Shown: in pieces, positions 53,166 through 62,829 of the stretch
Layout: each line of letters opens with the position of its first letter
Position numbering within the stretch: position 1 is the stretch's first letter
Origin: Aquimarina atlantica
GTDB taxonomy: Bacteria > Bacteroidota > Bacteroidia > Flavobacteriales > Flavobacteriaceae
Direction: 5' to 3'
DNA: 64,000 nucleotides
Assembly: GCF_000626715.1 (NCBI RefSeq)
Contig: NZ_AQRA01000004.1
Location: forward strand, 372,001-436,000
The notes under the pieces: model-generated
Database searches by the model: none
What the model saw: only the letters and a program-made list of their open reading frames with translations
What the model was told of the DNA's origin: nothing
Made by a program: the position numbers and the translations under genes

Positions 53166-53173
53166 TATATTTG
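53166..53173 (+). promoter_or_regulatory. -7 promoter box TATATTTG
   Basis: An exact TAnnTTTG match 73 bases before the ATG at 53247 and after the terminator. It suggests a separate transcript for the second DUF2807 gene. Confidence 0.5.
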
Positions 53174-53246
53174 TAATAAGTTTTATATACAACCTATACT
53201 TAAAGGCAAAAAAAACTGTTTATTAGTATATAAATTTCGCACAAAT

Positions 53247-54104
53247 ATGAGAACATTATTTTTAGTATTGACACTTCTGGTATTAGGAAACACTTACGGG
53301 CAAAAAGAAAAAATTAAAGGCAATAAAATTGTTAGTACCGAACAACTAGATGTTGAAGATTTTCATACCATAGAAATTTATGAAGGTTTCGAAGTTACTC
53401 TAGATGAAAGTAATGATAATCAAGTAAAGATCGAAGCAGATAGTAATCTGCAAGAAGTTATACAAGTAGAAGTTGTAGATAGCGTTTTGACAATCAAGTC
53501 TGATCGGGATATGCGACGTGCAAAAGCATTAAATCTTGATATTTCTTATGCATCAGAATTAAAAAAAATTATAGTATATGACAAGGTAAATGTGAAATCC
53601 TTGTCCCCCATTAATAGTACTTTGCTTGAAGTACATGCAAATGATAATGCCGAAGTATTTCTTACCGCAGATGCCAACCAGGTAAATTGTATAACCAACG
53701 GAAAATCGGTAGTAGAATTACATGTTACTGCTCAGGAAGTTACGTATCAAATCAATGAAAATTCTGAAGTAAAAGGAATTGTTACAACCGATAGCCTTAA
53801 AGTAGATTTATATCAAAAAGGATATGCAAAACTTGAGGGAGAAGTAAAATCGATGTTAGTACGAGCAGATAGCGACACCGACTTTTATGGTGAAAAATTG
53901 AGTGTTGCCAAAACTACACTAATTGCAGAAGGTGCTAGTGATTGCTATATTTTGACCAACGAAGAAATTAGTATTGATGCAAAAGATAAGACCGAAATTT
54001 ATCTACTTGGTGAGCCAAAGGTGATTATCAACACCTTTGCCAATGAAGCTATTTTGTACAAGAAAAATATAGACTACGTTCCTAGTAGGTTTAGGTTAAA
54101 TTAA
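53247..54104 (+). CDS. DUF2807-like secreted adhesin-fold protein
   Basis: A 285-residue protein with a signal peptide (MRTLFLVLTLLVLGNTYGQ). It shows the DUF2807 strand pattern (FHTIEIYEGFEVTLDESNDN, IEADSNLQEVIQVEV). Unlike the gene at 52263 it has few TSGA turns. It is a paralogue in fold but separately transcribed. The function is unknown. Confidence 0.8.
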   Translation: MRTLFLVLTLLVLGNTYGQKEKIKGNKIVSTEQLDVEDFHTIEIYEGFEVTLDESNDNQVKIEADSNLQEVIQVEVVDSVLTIKSDRDMRRAKALNLDISYASELKKIIVYDKVNVKSLSPINSTLLEVHANDNAEVFLTADANQVNCITNGKSVVELHVTAQEVTYQINENSEVKGIVTTDSLKVDLYQKGYAKLEGEVKSMLVRADSDTDFYGEKLSVAKTTLIAEGASDCYILTNEEISIDAKDKTEIYLLGEPKVIINTFANEAILYKKNIDYVPSRFRLN

Positions 54105-54107
54105 AGC

Positions 54108-54172
54108 GTATCTAAAAAGTAAACTTCCTTTGTCAAACTGACAATCTAGTTTTGATGTTATTTTTTAGATAC
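54108..54172. terminator. Bidirectional terminator with nested hairpins
   Basis: GTATCTAAAAA (54108-54118) pairs with TTTTTAGATAC (54162-54172). A second stem TTGTCA / TGACAA (54130-54144) lies inside. It is located between the convergent DUF2807 and trxB genes. Confidence 0.75.
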
Positions 54173-54201
54173 ACTCTTTTCTTAATGCTAAATATTTCGA
54201 C

Positions 54202-55170
54202 TTAAGCCGAAACTTCATCATTTGTTTCTATCGTTGCAAGGTATCGTTCTGCATCTAATGCAGCCATACATCCTGTTCCTGCAGCAGTTACAGCTTGTCT
54301 GTATTCTTTATCCTGAACATCTCCTGAAGCAAATACTCCCGGGATATTTGTCTTTGTAGATTTTCCTTCGGTAATCAGGTATCCTGTATCATCCATATCT
54401 AATTGCCCTTTAAAAATATCGGTATTTGGTTTATGACCAATAGCGATAAACAAACCGGTAATCTCGATCTCTTCTTTATTACCTGTTTGGTTATTTACCA
54501 TTCGTAATCCTTCTACCACCTGATCTCCTAATACCTCATCAACTTCGGTATTATACATTACCTTAATATTGGGTGTATTATTTACTCGATGTTGCATTGC
54601 TTTAGAAGCTCTCATATGATCTTTACGAACTAGCATAGTAACATTAGTACATATATTTGCCAGATAAGTAGCTTCTTCTGCTGCAGTATCTCCTGCTCCT
54701 ACAATGGCTACGTCCTGTCCTTTGTAAAAGAATCCATCACAAACTGCACATGCCGATACTCCACCGCCACGTAATTTTTGTTCACTAGGTAATCCCAGGT
54801 ATTTTGCTGTAGCTCCTGTAGAGATAATAACGGTTTCTGCTTCAATCTGTGTAGTGTTATCCACAGTTACTTTATGAATCCCTCCAACTTCTTTACTAAA
54901 ATCAACAGCAGTTACCATCCCGATTCGTACTTCTGTACCAAAACGCTCTGCTTGTTGTTGTAACTGAACCATCATTGTTGGTCCATCGATACCTTCTGGG
55001 TATCCTGGGAAATTATCTACTTCTGTTGTCGTTGTTAATTGGCCACCTGGTTCCATACCGGTGTACATAATGGGTTTAAGATCTGCTCTTGCTGCATATA
55101 TTGCTGCAGTGTATCCTGCAGGACCCGAACCTATAATAAGACACTTTATTCTTTCTATTGTATCAGACAT
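54202..55170 (-). CDS. trxB: Thioredoxin-disulfide reductase
   Basis: A 322-residue protein with FAD-binding GSGPAGYTAAIYAARA near 14, the redox-active CAVC at 141-144 (SACAVCDGFFYKGQDVAIVG), NADPH-binding GAGDTAAEEATYLA and the C-terminal GVFASGDVQD. It transfers electrons from NADPH to thioredoxin. The length and motifs match the usual bacterial enzyme. It is likely monocistronic. Confidence 0.96.
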   Translation of the reverse strand: MSDTIERIKCLIIGSGPAGYTAAIYAARADLKPIMYTGMEPGGQLTTTTEVDNFPGYPEGIDGPTMMVQLQQQAERFGTEVRIGMVTAVDFSKEVGGIHKVTVDNTTQIEAETVIISTGATAKYLGLPSEQKLRGGGVSACAVCDGFFYKGQDVAIVGAGDTAAEEATYLANICTNVTMLVRKDHMRASKAMQHRVNNTPNIKVMYNTEVDEVLGDQVVEGLRMVNNQTGNKEEIEITGLFIAIGHKPNTDIFKGQLDMDDTGYLITEGKSTKTNIPGVFASGDVQDKEYRQAVTAAGTGCMAALDAERYLATIETNDEVSA

Positions 55171-55498
55171 ATTCTCATCATTTTATATGATGTAAAAGTA
55201 GCAATTTGATCATAAACCTTACAGTAAAGTTATTAAGAATTGTTATATCTATATAGACATCTTATATCTAAGCATTATATATTGAATTTACTACAGTTTT
55301 TATTTACAACAACTCTTTTTGCAATAGTATATCAACATAAAAAGCACAACTATTTTATATATAAATAACAAAGAGGCAGACGAGTATTACGTCTGCCTCC
55401 GGTTATCCATTTCAATCCTTCTAGAAGAGATTTTAATCTTCTTAAAGAAATTCAAATCAGGGTAGGATGACTATTTGTAAAGACAACAACAACTGTCT
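55171..55498. other. Gene-free interval with a terminator
   Basis: 328 bases. It holds a strong hairpin at 55373-55399 (listed separately) and a weaker AAAGACA / TGTCTTT stem at 55479-55500 touching the next stop codon. No gene was seen. Confidence 0.5.
55373..55399 (-). terminator. Terminator of the secreted protein gene at 55499
   Basis: GAGGCAGACG / CGTCTGCCTC, 10-bp perfect stem with a 7-base loop, followed on the minus strand by TTTGTTATTTAT. Confidence 0.8.
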
Positions 55499-56521
55499 TT
55501 AATTTACATTTACGGTTGTACCACAGCTTTGATTTGCCCTAACAATCAAGGTACCATTACTAGCAGATGAGTTTCCGCTAAAACTATAGTATAGATTTTT
55601 TTTGCAATCAAATTTAGCTCCCCCAAAATGTGTTGAAAGTCGAGATCCATTCCTCGATCCTTCTTTATATATATAAATTTCTTTCCCTGTTTTATTAACA
55701 ATATGTACTCTGTTTTCAAGATCACTTTGTCTTGCCATTTGATTTCTTTCTTTGATACGCTTGTACTCTTCAGAATTCATCCAATCATCTCTTTGTTTAT
55801 TAATAGCTGCTATAATAAACTTTCTGGTACTTTCTGTATTCTCCACAAGAGCTGCATTTTTTGGGGTTTTTAACCATTCTGCATATACTTCTTGTTGTTT
55901 ATTATATGCATTGTCTAAATATTCCTGAAGGGTTTTGTGAGGTTGCATTGCCTTCATTTTTTTAGGCGATTTCATTACTTCTTTCATCTTTTTTAAACCT
56001 CCCATTTTTTTTGCTTGATACTCTAATACAGCTTTAAGCTTATAATTATCCTTATCTACCCATTCTTTTAGGATATAAATTTTACCATCTAAAAACACAA
56101 GGCGGCTATCATAAGTAGATTGATGAATTTTTCTAGGCGCAAAACCTATTTCATCTTGCATGGCTGGACTTCCTTCGTACACATTATGTACATAAGTAAT
56201 CGGGAATGCTTCATTATCGGGTATAAACATGCTTTCTTTATGATCATCAGGACGTTTAGCATTTTCTCCGAACAACATGTACACCTCTTTGTGTGCTCCT
56301 GGTTGAATTCTATAGTCTTTAAAATTGGTGATTTTATATAGCAATACATCCAAGCCTCCTTGATAATCACCACTACTGCTTTGCTGCGTTAAATAAGCCG
56401 TGTAATTCCCGACTTGAATAGATTCCAGTTCTTCAGTTTGATGTTTTATTTCTCCCTGTGCTTTTAGGTTATGGCAAAAAAACAGTAAGCCTAATGCCGC
56501 TAATAATATGATATTTTTCAT
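55499..56521 (-). CDS. Exported protein of unknown function
   Basis: A 340-residue protein from the ATG at 56521. The longer frame from 56554 places 11 residues before a clear signal peptide (MKNIILLAALGLLFFCHNLKAQ), so it is not preferred. The central part is Lys/Met/Glu-rich and helical (GGLKKMKEVMKSPKKMKAMQ). The C-terminal 75 residues are beta-like with two Cys and end TTVNVN. I do not recognise a family. Confidence 0.7.
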   Translation of the reverse strand: MKNIILLAALGLLFFCHNLKAQGEIKHQTEELESIQVGNYTAYLTQQSSSGDYQGGLDVLLYKITNFKDYRIQPGAHKEVYMLFGENAKRPDDHKESMFIPDNEAFPITYVHNVYEGSPAMQDEIGFAPRKIHQSTYDSRLVFLDGKIYILKEWVDKDNYKLKAVLEYQAKKMGGLKKMKEVMKSPKKMKAMQPHKTLQEYLDNAYNKQQEVYAEWLKTPKNAALVENTESTRKFIIAAINKQRDDWMNSEEYKRIKERNQMARQSDLENRVHIVNKTGKEIYIYKEGSRNGSRLSTHFGGAKFDCKKNLYYSFSGNSSASNGTLIVRANQSCGTTVNVN

Positions 56522-56553
56522 TTTATTTTCTTTATAATAATTTTTGTGTATCA

Positions 56554-56595
56554 AAACATCTTATCCCAAACTCTAAGATTTAGGATAAGATGTTT
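56554..56595 (-). terminator. Hairpin upstream of the exported protein gene
   Basis: AAACATCTTATCC / GGATAAGATGTTT, 13-bp perfect stem with a 16-base loop, ending 33 bases upstream of the ATG at 56521. It could be an attenuator or a second terminator for the cadherin/NHL gene. Confidence 0.55.
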
Positions 56596-56670
56596 GATTC
56601 ATCTATTTTTTTAGAAGTATGAGAAATAACAATAACTTTATTATTTTCATACTATGGCTTTATATAAGTT

Positions 56671-56711
56671 AAATAGGGTTTGATGTAAAAAATTCACTCC
56701 AAACCCTATTT
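56671..56711 (-). terminator. Terminator after the first cadherin/NHL gene
   Basis: AAATAGGGTTTG / CAAACCCTATTT, 12-bp perfect stem with a 17-base loop, 10 bases past the stop of the gene at 56722-58650. Confidence 0.8.
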
Positions 56712-56721
56712 GTACTATTGT

Positions 56722-58650
56722 TTATTGAACAAATATTTTCCGGATATAATCATTTTGATAATCGGTAACATAAATAGTTCCCGAACCATCTATACACAGA
56801 TTGACAGGTTCATTAAATTGAGCAGCATCTGCATTACCATTGGCAAAGCCCATAGTACCAGAACCTGCATAGGTAGACACTACTCCTGTAGGAGTAATTT
56901 TACGAATACGATGATTATCTTTATCTCCAACATATATATTACCAGAGGCATCTCGGGTAATTCCATAAGGAAGGCTAAATTGAGCTATAGTACCTGCACC
57001 ATCTGTATATCCTTGCGTAGACCCGGCAAGAGTAAGTACAGATCCCGTATCGGTAATCTGGCGAATCACATGATTCGAAGCATCTGCTATATATAGATTT
57101 GTAGATAGACCTATGACCACATCAGTAGGTTCATTAAACTGAGCGGTTGTAGTGTTACCATTCACCAAACCACTACTACCTGTACCTGCGTGGGTATATA
57201 CTACACCAGCAGTAGTAATGTAACGGATACTATGATTACCCGTATCTGCTACATACAGATCACCATTTGGGTGTACATCAATCCCATACGGGGAATCAAA
57301 CTGAGCAACAGTACCTGTACCATTTACAAAACCTCTAACACCAGACCCTGCAATAGTAGATACTACCCCAGCAGGAGTAATTTTTCTAATTCTATGATTA
57401 TCGGTGTCTGCTACATAAAGATTTCCTGCAGTATCTATCGCCAAACCATTAGGGTTATCAAACTGAGCAGTTATACCAGGACCATCTGCAAACCCTGCAA
57501 CGCCAGATCCTGCAAGAACTGTGGTTGCTCCCGAAGAAAAATATTTAAGAATACGGTCTTTACGAGTATCAGCTACATATATATTTCCCGAAGCATCTAC
57601 TACTATTCCGGTATGCAACTTACTAAGAGCTAAAATGCTCTCTACATTTACATCAGAGACATTGGTTACGTTTATGGTTACTGTAACGGGAGTTGCGTTT
57701 AATGTTCCATCACTTGCATGGGCCTGGAATGAATAACTTGTCCTGGTTTCAAAATCTAAACTTCCTCCGGATTTTAGACTTATTTCACCAGAATTCGTAT
57801 CAATTTCAAAATTATCACTGTTCACGTTATTGGCTAACCTATAACTAACCACATCACCATCTTCGTCTGTTGCACTCAAAGTACCTATAACAACAGTTTC
57901 TGCTATATTTTCGACAGCAGTAAATGTAGTAGAGTTAGCACCAAAGATAGGGGCTTCATTTACATTAGTAACATTAATAGTAACCTGTGCAGATGCCGTA
58001 AATGTACCATCATCTGCAGTAATTGTTACCGTATGACTGGTCAGAGTTTCGTAATCTAAAAATCCTGATTTTAGTTTGATTTCATTGTTTGTCATCTCAA
58101 ATTCGGCTAAAGCACCGGCAAGATTAGTTATGGTATACGTAAGATTATCATTATTAGGGTCGGTAGCAACTATGGTTCCTAATACAGTCCCTGATGTTGA
58201 ATTTTCTGCTGCACTAAACGTTTGATCTGCAATAACAGGTGGCATATTCTCATCTGCATCAATAACAGTAATGGTAATTTTTGCAGCTGCTTTGACTTTA
58301 CCATCAGTTACTTCTACCGTAATTTCATACGTAGTTTTGGTTTCAAAATCTAATGATTTTCCTGTCGCCAGGCTTAGTGCTCCTGTTTTAGTAATTTCGA
58401 ATAGATCATCACTGTTTGCAGTAATACTATAACTTAACTCATCTTTGTCTGCATCGGTAGCTTTTACCATACCAAATACATCTGTATCTGTTGCTGATTC
58501 TGATACGTTAAAGGACTGTGCCTTAATTTCTGGTGCTGTATTGGTTGGCGGAGTTACAATCGTTGCTGCCTCGTCATCTTTACTACAACTTACAAGGGTT
58601 AATACTATACCAATAGTAAATAGTATAAAGGCTTGGGATACATTTTTCAT
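56722..58650 (-). CDS. Surface lipoprotein: three cadherin domains and six NHL repeats
   Basis: A 642-residue protein. The signal ends VSCSKDDEA, a lipobox followed by Lys-Asp-Asp, consistent with the Bacteroidota surface-lipoprotein export signal. There are three cadherin-like domains (about 38-132, 136-235, 236-340). Six NHL repeats then form one beta-propeller (about 345-640; e.g. NPNGLAIDTAGNLYVADTDN). It probably stands on the outer surface and binds ligand by the propeller. It is one of three tandem paralogues. Confidence 0.9.
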   Translation of the reverse strand: MKNVSQAFILFTIGIVLTLVSCSKDDEAATIVTPPTNTAPEIKAQSFNVSESATDTDVFGMVKATDADKDELSYSITANSDDLFEITKTGALSLATGKSLDFETKTTYEITVEVTDGKVKAAAKITITVIDADENMPPVIADQTFSAAENSTSGTVLGTIVATDPNNDNLTYTITNLAGALAEFEMTNNEIKLKSGFLDYETLTSHTVTITADDGTFTASAQVTINVTNVNEAPIFGANSTTFTAVENIAETVVIGTLSATDEDGDVVSYRLANNVNSDNFEIDTNSGEISLKSGGSLDFETRTSYSFQAHASDGTLNATPVTVTINVTNVSDVNVESILALSKLHTGIVVDASGNIYVADTRKDRILKYFSSGATTVLAGSGVAGFADGPGITAQFDNPNGLAIDTAGNLYVADTDNHRIRKITPAGVVSTIAGSGVRGFVNGTGTVAQFDSPYGIDVHPNGDLYVADTGNHSIRYITTAGVVYTHAGTGSSGLVNGNTTTAQFNEPTDVVIGLSTNLYIADASNHVIRQITDTGSVLTLAGSTQGYTDGAGTIAQFSLPYGITRDASGNIYVGDKDNHRIRKITPTGVVSTYAGSGTMGFANGNADAAQFNEPVNLCIDGSGTIYVTDYQNDYIRKIFVQ

Positions 58651-58692
58651 TCTTTTATGACTATATTTTGGGTATACTTATTTATTAAACAA

Positions 58693-58732
58693 CAACCTCA
58701 TCTCAAGTTCTGAAACCCGAGATATGAGGTTG
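58693..58732 (-). terminator. Terminator after the second cadherin/NHL gene
   Basis: CAACCTCATCTC pairs with GAGATATGAGGTTG (two-base bulge), 25 bases past the stop of the gene at 58757-60664. Confidence 0.7.
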
Positions 58733-58756
58733 AATACTTATGTTTTTTTTTAGGAT

Positions 58757-60664
58757 TTATTCAATGACAATTTTACGGATACGGTTATTGAGCCTATCTG
58801 CTACATAGACTTTTCCCGATGTATCTACAGCCACTCCTGAAGGCTGGAAAAATCTTACTACCGAACCATTACCATCTCCAAAACCACTAGTCGATCCCGC
58901 TACAGTAGATACTACTCCTGCTTGTGTAATCTTACGTATACGATGGTTTAGCCTATCTGCTACATATACATTATTCGATGCATCTAGAGCTACTCCTGAA
59001 GGGTTAAGAAATCTGGCTAAATTAGCAGGTCCATCTGCAAAGCCCGAAACAGACCTGCCAGCAAACGTAGTAACTACTCCCGTAGGTGTAACTTTACGAA
59101 TACGATTATTCAGTCTATCCGCCACATATAGGTTTCCATTAGTATCTATAGTTACTCCTGCGGGGCTATCAAACTGAGCTGCTATACCGGTACCATCTGC
59201 AAATCCTTGACTAGATCCTGCAACGGTAGTTACTACTCCTGCCGGAGTAATTTTACGTATACGGTGATTCTGACTATCAGACACATATATATTTCCCGAG
59301 GCATCTACGGTTATTCCTTCCGGATGATTAAATCGTGCTAAGGCGCCGGTTCCATCGAGATATCCCTGAGTACCTCCTGCTATGGTGGTCACTACACCTG
59401 CCGGGGTAATTTTACGAATACGATGATTGTTTCGATCTGCAACATATACGTTCCTCGAGGCATCTACTGCTATTCCAAAAGGAAAATTAAATTGAGCTGC
59501 TGATCCCACACCATCTGCACCACCTTGAGTACCTCCGACAAAAATACTAGTTGATGTTCCTCCGGGGTTAATCTTACGAATGCGGTGATTAGAGTAATCT
59601 GCTACATATATGTTTCCTAGTGCATCTATTGCCACCCCTGTTGGGTTATTATATATCGATGAACCTCCCGGACCTACAGTAGATACATTCACCCCCATAA
59701 CATCAGTTACATTAATACGCACTCCATGTTGCAAGTCTGTAAGATTTCCATCTGTTGCTTGTACAGTTATGGTATGACTTGTTTGGTTTTCATAATCTAG
59801 AAATTTCCCTGTTGATAAACTAATTTCACCGGCACTGTTGATTTCAAAAAGGTTACCTGGGTTATTATTAAGCGTATAAATTAGAGTATCTCCATCAGGA
59901 TCTGTAGCCGTTACTGTAGCAATAATAACCGTATCATCTATATCTTCTGGTTGACTAAAAGTATAATTACGATCCGGGAATCTTGGTGCTTCATTAACAT
60001 CCGTAACATTAATCGTAATTTGTGCAGATGCTGTAAGTGTACCATCGTTTACGGTAACTGTTGCGGTATGACTTGTTAGGGTTTCATAATCAAAGAATCC
60101 AGATTTTAGTTTGATTTCATTACCAGCCATCTCAAACTCGGCTACAGCACCCGCAGGATTAGCTATGGTATAGGTAAGGTCATCGTTATCGGGATCGGTA
60201 GCAACTACCGTAGCCAAAACCGCATTTAATGCCTGATTTTCTGGTACATCAAAAGTTTGATCGGCAATAACAGGTGGCATATTTTCATCTACATCAATAA
60301 CTGTAATCGTTATTTTTGCAGCTGCTTTAGCTTTACCATCGGTTACTTCTACCGTAATTTCATGAGTTGTTTTGGTTTCAAAATCCAATGTTTTTCCTGT
60401 TGCCAGGCTTAGTGCTCCCGCTTTGGTGATTTCGAACAGGTCATCACTATTGGCAGTAATATTATAACTTAACTCATCTTTGTCTGCATCGGTAGCTTTT
60501 ACAGTACCAAATACATCGGTATCTGCTGCCGATTCTGATACGTTAAAAGACTGTGCTGCAATCTCTGGTGCTTTATTAGTTACAGGGGTCGTTGCATCAT
60601 CATCTTTACTACAGGATAATGTCAGTATTGCTATACATAGCAAAAGTAATTTAATTGTTTTCAT
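58757..60664 (-). CDS. Surface lipoprotein: three cadherin domains and six NHL repeats
   Basis: A 635-residue protein. The signal ends LSCSKDDDA (export-signal-like Lys-Asp-Asp). Three cadherin-like domains are at about 30-130, 135-230 and 235-335. They are followed by six NHL units (e.g. NPTGVAIDALGNIYVADYSN, HPEGITVDASGNIYVSDSQN) ending RIRKIVIE. The first cadherin domain is almost the same as that of the gene at 56722. It has its own terminator. Confidence 0.9.
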   Translation of the reverse strand: MKTIKLLLLCIAILTLSCSKDDDATTPVTNKAPEIAAQSFNVSESAADTDVFGTVKATDADKDELSYNITANSDDLFEITKAGALSLATGKTLDFETKTTHEITVEVTDGKAKAAAKITITVIDVDENMPPVIADQTFDVPENQALNAVLATVVATDPDNDDLTYTIANPAGAVAEFEMAGNEIKLKSGFFDYETLTSHTATVTVNDGTLTASAQITINVTDVNEAPRFPDRNYTFSQPEDIDDTVIIATVTATDPDGDTLIYTLNNNPGNLFEINSAGEISLSTGKFLDYENQTSHTITVQATDGNLTDLQHGVRINVTDVMGVNVSTVGPGGSSIYNNPTGVAIDALGNIYVADYSNHRIRKINPGGTSTSIFVGGTQGGADGVGSAAQFNFPFGIAVDASRNVYVADRNNHRIRKITPAGVVTTIAGGTQGYLDGTGALARFNHPEGITVDASGNIYVSDSQNHRIRKITPAGVVTTVAGSSQGFADGTGIAAQFDSPAGVTIDTNGNLYVADRLNNRIRKVTPTGVVTTFAGRSVSGFADGPANLARFLNPSGVALDASNNVYVADRLNHRIRKITQAGVVSTVAGSTSGFGDGNGSVVRFFQPSGVAVDTSGKVYVADRLNNRIRKIVIE

Positions 60665-60679
60665 AGTTAATATATATTA

Positions 60680-62272
60680 TTATTGTGTAATTTTTCGAAC
60701 TCGATTACCTGTTTCGTCGGTAACATATAGATTTAAGGATGCATCTATTGCAATACCATATGGACGTTCAAACTTTGCTATACTGGCATCCCCATCTATA
60801 TATCCACTTTCTATTCCTGCCAAAGTACTTACTACACCTGCAGAAGTAATTTTACGAATGCGATGATTCTGAAGATCTGTAACATACAAGTTTCCAGAAG
60901 GATCTATAGTGATACGAGTAGGAAAATTAAATTGTGCGGCACTACCTGTTCCTTCTGCATAACCGCTACTGCTTCCTGCAAAAGTAGTTACTACCCCAGA
61001 AGAGGTGATTTTTCGAATACGGTGATTTGATTGATCGGTTACATAAACATTTCCAGAATTATCTGCCACCACATCAGATGGGAAACTAAATTTTGCAGCC
61101 GTTCCGGTTCCTTCTGCATATCCTTTAATAGATCCTGCAAGAGTCGTCACCTCTTTTAATGGTGTAATTTTACGTATCAGATGGCTATTTATATCGGTAA
61201 CATATATAATATTGTTTGCATCTACTGTTATTCCCGTTGGGCCATTAAATCTAGCCGCGCTACCAGTATCATCTATATTACCCGATAATCCAAATTCGCT
61301 ACCAGCGAACATGCTAACTACTCCACCTGGAGTAATCTTGCGTATACAATGATTACCTTGATCTGCTACATATATATTATCAGAAGCATCTATTGCCAGG
61401 TCTATAGGAAAATGAAACTTTGCTGCACTGCCTGTACCATTTGCATATCCTTTAACACTTCCTGCAAAAACACTAACTGTACCATCAGGTGTAATCTTAT
61501 TAATTGTATGATTATAAACATTTGCAACATATACATTACCAGAAGCATCTACTACCAGCCCTTGAGGAGCATTAAACACGGTAATAGGGCCACCTCCTGC
61601 CAATGTACTTACTGTGGTAATATCACTAACATTAATTGTTATTGTTTCTGAAGCGCTGTGGTTTCCATCTGTTGCTTCTATAATAATCTCATGAACACTT
61701 TTTGTTTCAAAATCTAATGTTTTACCTACAGCCAAACTTAACTCTCCTGTGGTTGTTATTTCGAATAAATCATTACTATTCGTTATAATACTATAGGTAA
61801 TTTGATCTCCGTTTTCGTCTGTTGCAGTAACAGTACCAATTACCACAGTATCTTCTATGGTTTCTGCAGCGGTAAAAGATTGCGCACTTATTGCAGGGGT
61901 ATCATTACCATCTGTCACTGTAATTGTAACTTTTGCAGAAGCTTTGGCTTTGCCATCAGTTACTTCAACAGTAATTTCATGAGTCGTTTTGGTCTCAAAA
62001 TCTAATGTTTTTCCCGAAGCCAGGCTTAATGCTCCTGTTTTAGTGATTTCGAATAGATCATCACTGTTTGCAGTAATGCTATAGCTTAATGCATCTTCGT
62101 TAACATCTGTAGCTGTTACCGTACCGAATATCTCAGTATCGATCGCAGTTTCTGAAGCACTAAAAGATTGTGCCTTGATTACCGGAGCCAAATTAATGGT
62201 CTGATCATCATCTTTACTACATGATAGTGCCAAGATAGCTATCACTAGTAATAGAAATTTTGTTGTTTTCAT
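60680..62272 (-). CDS. Surface lipoprotein: two cadherin domains and six NHL repeats
   Basis: A 530-residue protein from the ATG at 62272. A longer frame from 62287 adds five residues ahead of the lipoprotein signal. The signal ends LSCSKDDDQ. Two cadherin-like domains (about 25-125 and 128-220) rather than three precede six NHL repeats (e.g. APQGLVVDASGNVYVANVYN; RPYGIAIDASLNLYVTDETG). It lies 15 bases from the next paralogue, so the two may be cotranscribed. Confidence 0.9.
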   Translation of the reverse strand: MKTTKFLLLVIAILALSCSKDDDQTINLAPVIKAQSFSASETAIDTEIFGTVTATDVNEDALSYSITANSDDLFEITKTGALSLASGKTLDFETKTTHEITVEVTDGKAKASAKVTITVTDGNDTPAISAQSFTAAETIEDTVVIGTVTATDENGDQITYSIITNSNDLFEITTTGELSLAVGKTLDFETKSVHEIIIEATDGNHSASETITINVSDITTVSTLAGGGPITVFNAPQGLVVDASGNVYVANVYNHTINKITPDGTVSVFAGSVKGYANGTGSAAKFHFPIDLAIDASDNIYVADQGNHCIRKITPGGVVSMFAGSEFGLSGNIDDTGSAARFNGPTGITVDANNIIYVTDINSHLIRKITPLKEVTTLAGSIKGYAEGTGTAAKFSFPSDVVADNSGNVYVTDQSNHRIRKITSSGVVTTFAGSSSGYAEGTGSAAQFNFPTRITIDPSGNLYVTDLQNHRIRKITSAGVVSTLAGIESGYIDGDASIAKFERPYGIAIDASLNLYVTDETGNRVRKITQ

Positions 62273-62829
62273 AGTACAGTTTCTCATTATGGGTTACTTT
62301 ATTTTGACTTTCGTGTTTGATTTGTAATGGGGAGTATTAGAAAAGCAAAAGGATCTCCCCCTTAATTATCATTTTCTCAAGAGTCTATTCTTCTCTGGTG
62401 TTTGTCTGGTATTAAAAACAGTGATTTAACTTCATTTTGGTATAGAAAAATGTATCATATACCATTGTAGATATTTCAATTAGCGTAATTTTTTGTATCA
62501 TATTTTTGTTTTAGAATTAATAATTCTCAACAAGAATACAGACAACCGTGTAGAAGAGAGTAAAGGAGTTTGTGAAACGCTATTTGAGTTTGTGAATGGA
62601 AATAATCTATTATAAAATAAGGTAATCTATTGATAGTATGAAGTATACTCTTATATATAAGTGAAGTAGTAATTTACATTTTTTAGAAAGTCAATTCTTC
62701 TTTGTTAAACTGAGCCTGTCGAAGTTTAATACTATTATTATTTAATTAATCTTCGATAGGCTCAGACAGACATCTAGCCTTAAATTTATTTATAGACCTT
62801 CTATACGATCATAATGATTAATCTCTAGC
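62273..62829. other. Gene-free interval with a REP-like hairpin
   Basis: 557 bases between the NHL gene start and the DUF6261-like gene. No supported frame was found. It holds an inverted repeat at 62710-62765, listed separately. The rest is AT-rich. Confidence 0.5.
62710..62765. repeat. REP-like inverted repeat
   Basis: CTGAGCCTGTCGAAG (62710-62724) and CTTCGATAGGCTCAG (62751-62765) pair over 15 bases with a single G-T-type mismatch, around a 26-base AT loop. One arm-like word also occurs near 35366. The GC-rich stem in AT-rich DNA is typical of dispersed intergenic repeats. Confidence 0.6.

Noticed and set aside
56710..57633. Two plus-strand frames opposite the cadherin/NHL gene
   Set aside because: Their Ile/Tyr/Cys-rich repeats are the antisense reflection of the NHL repeats.
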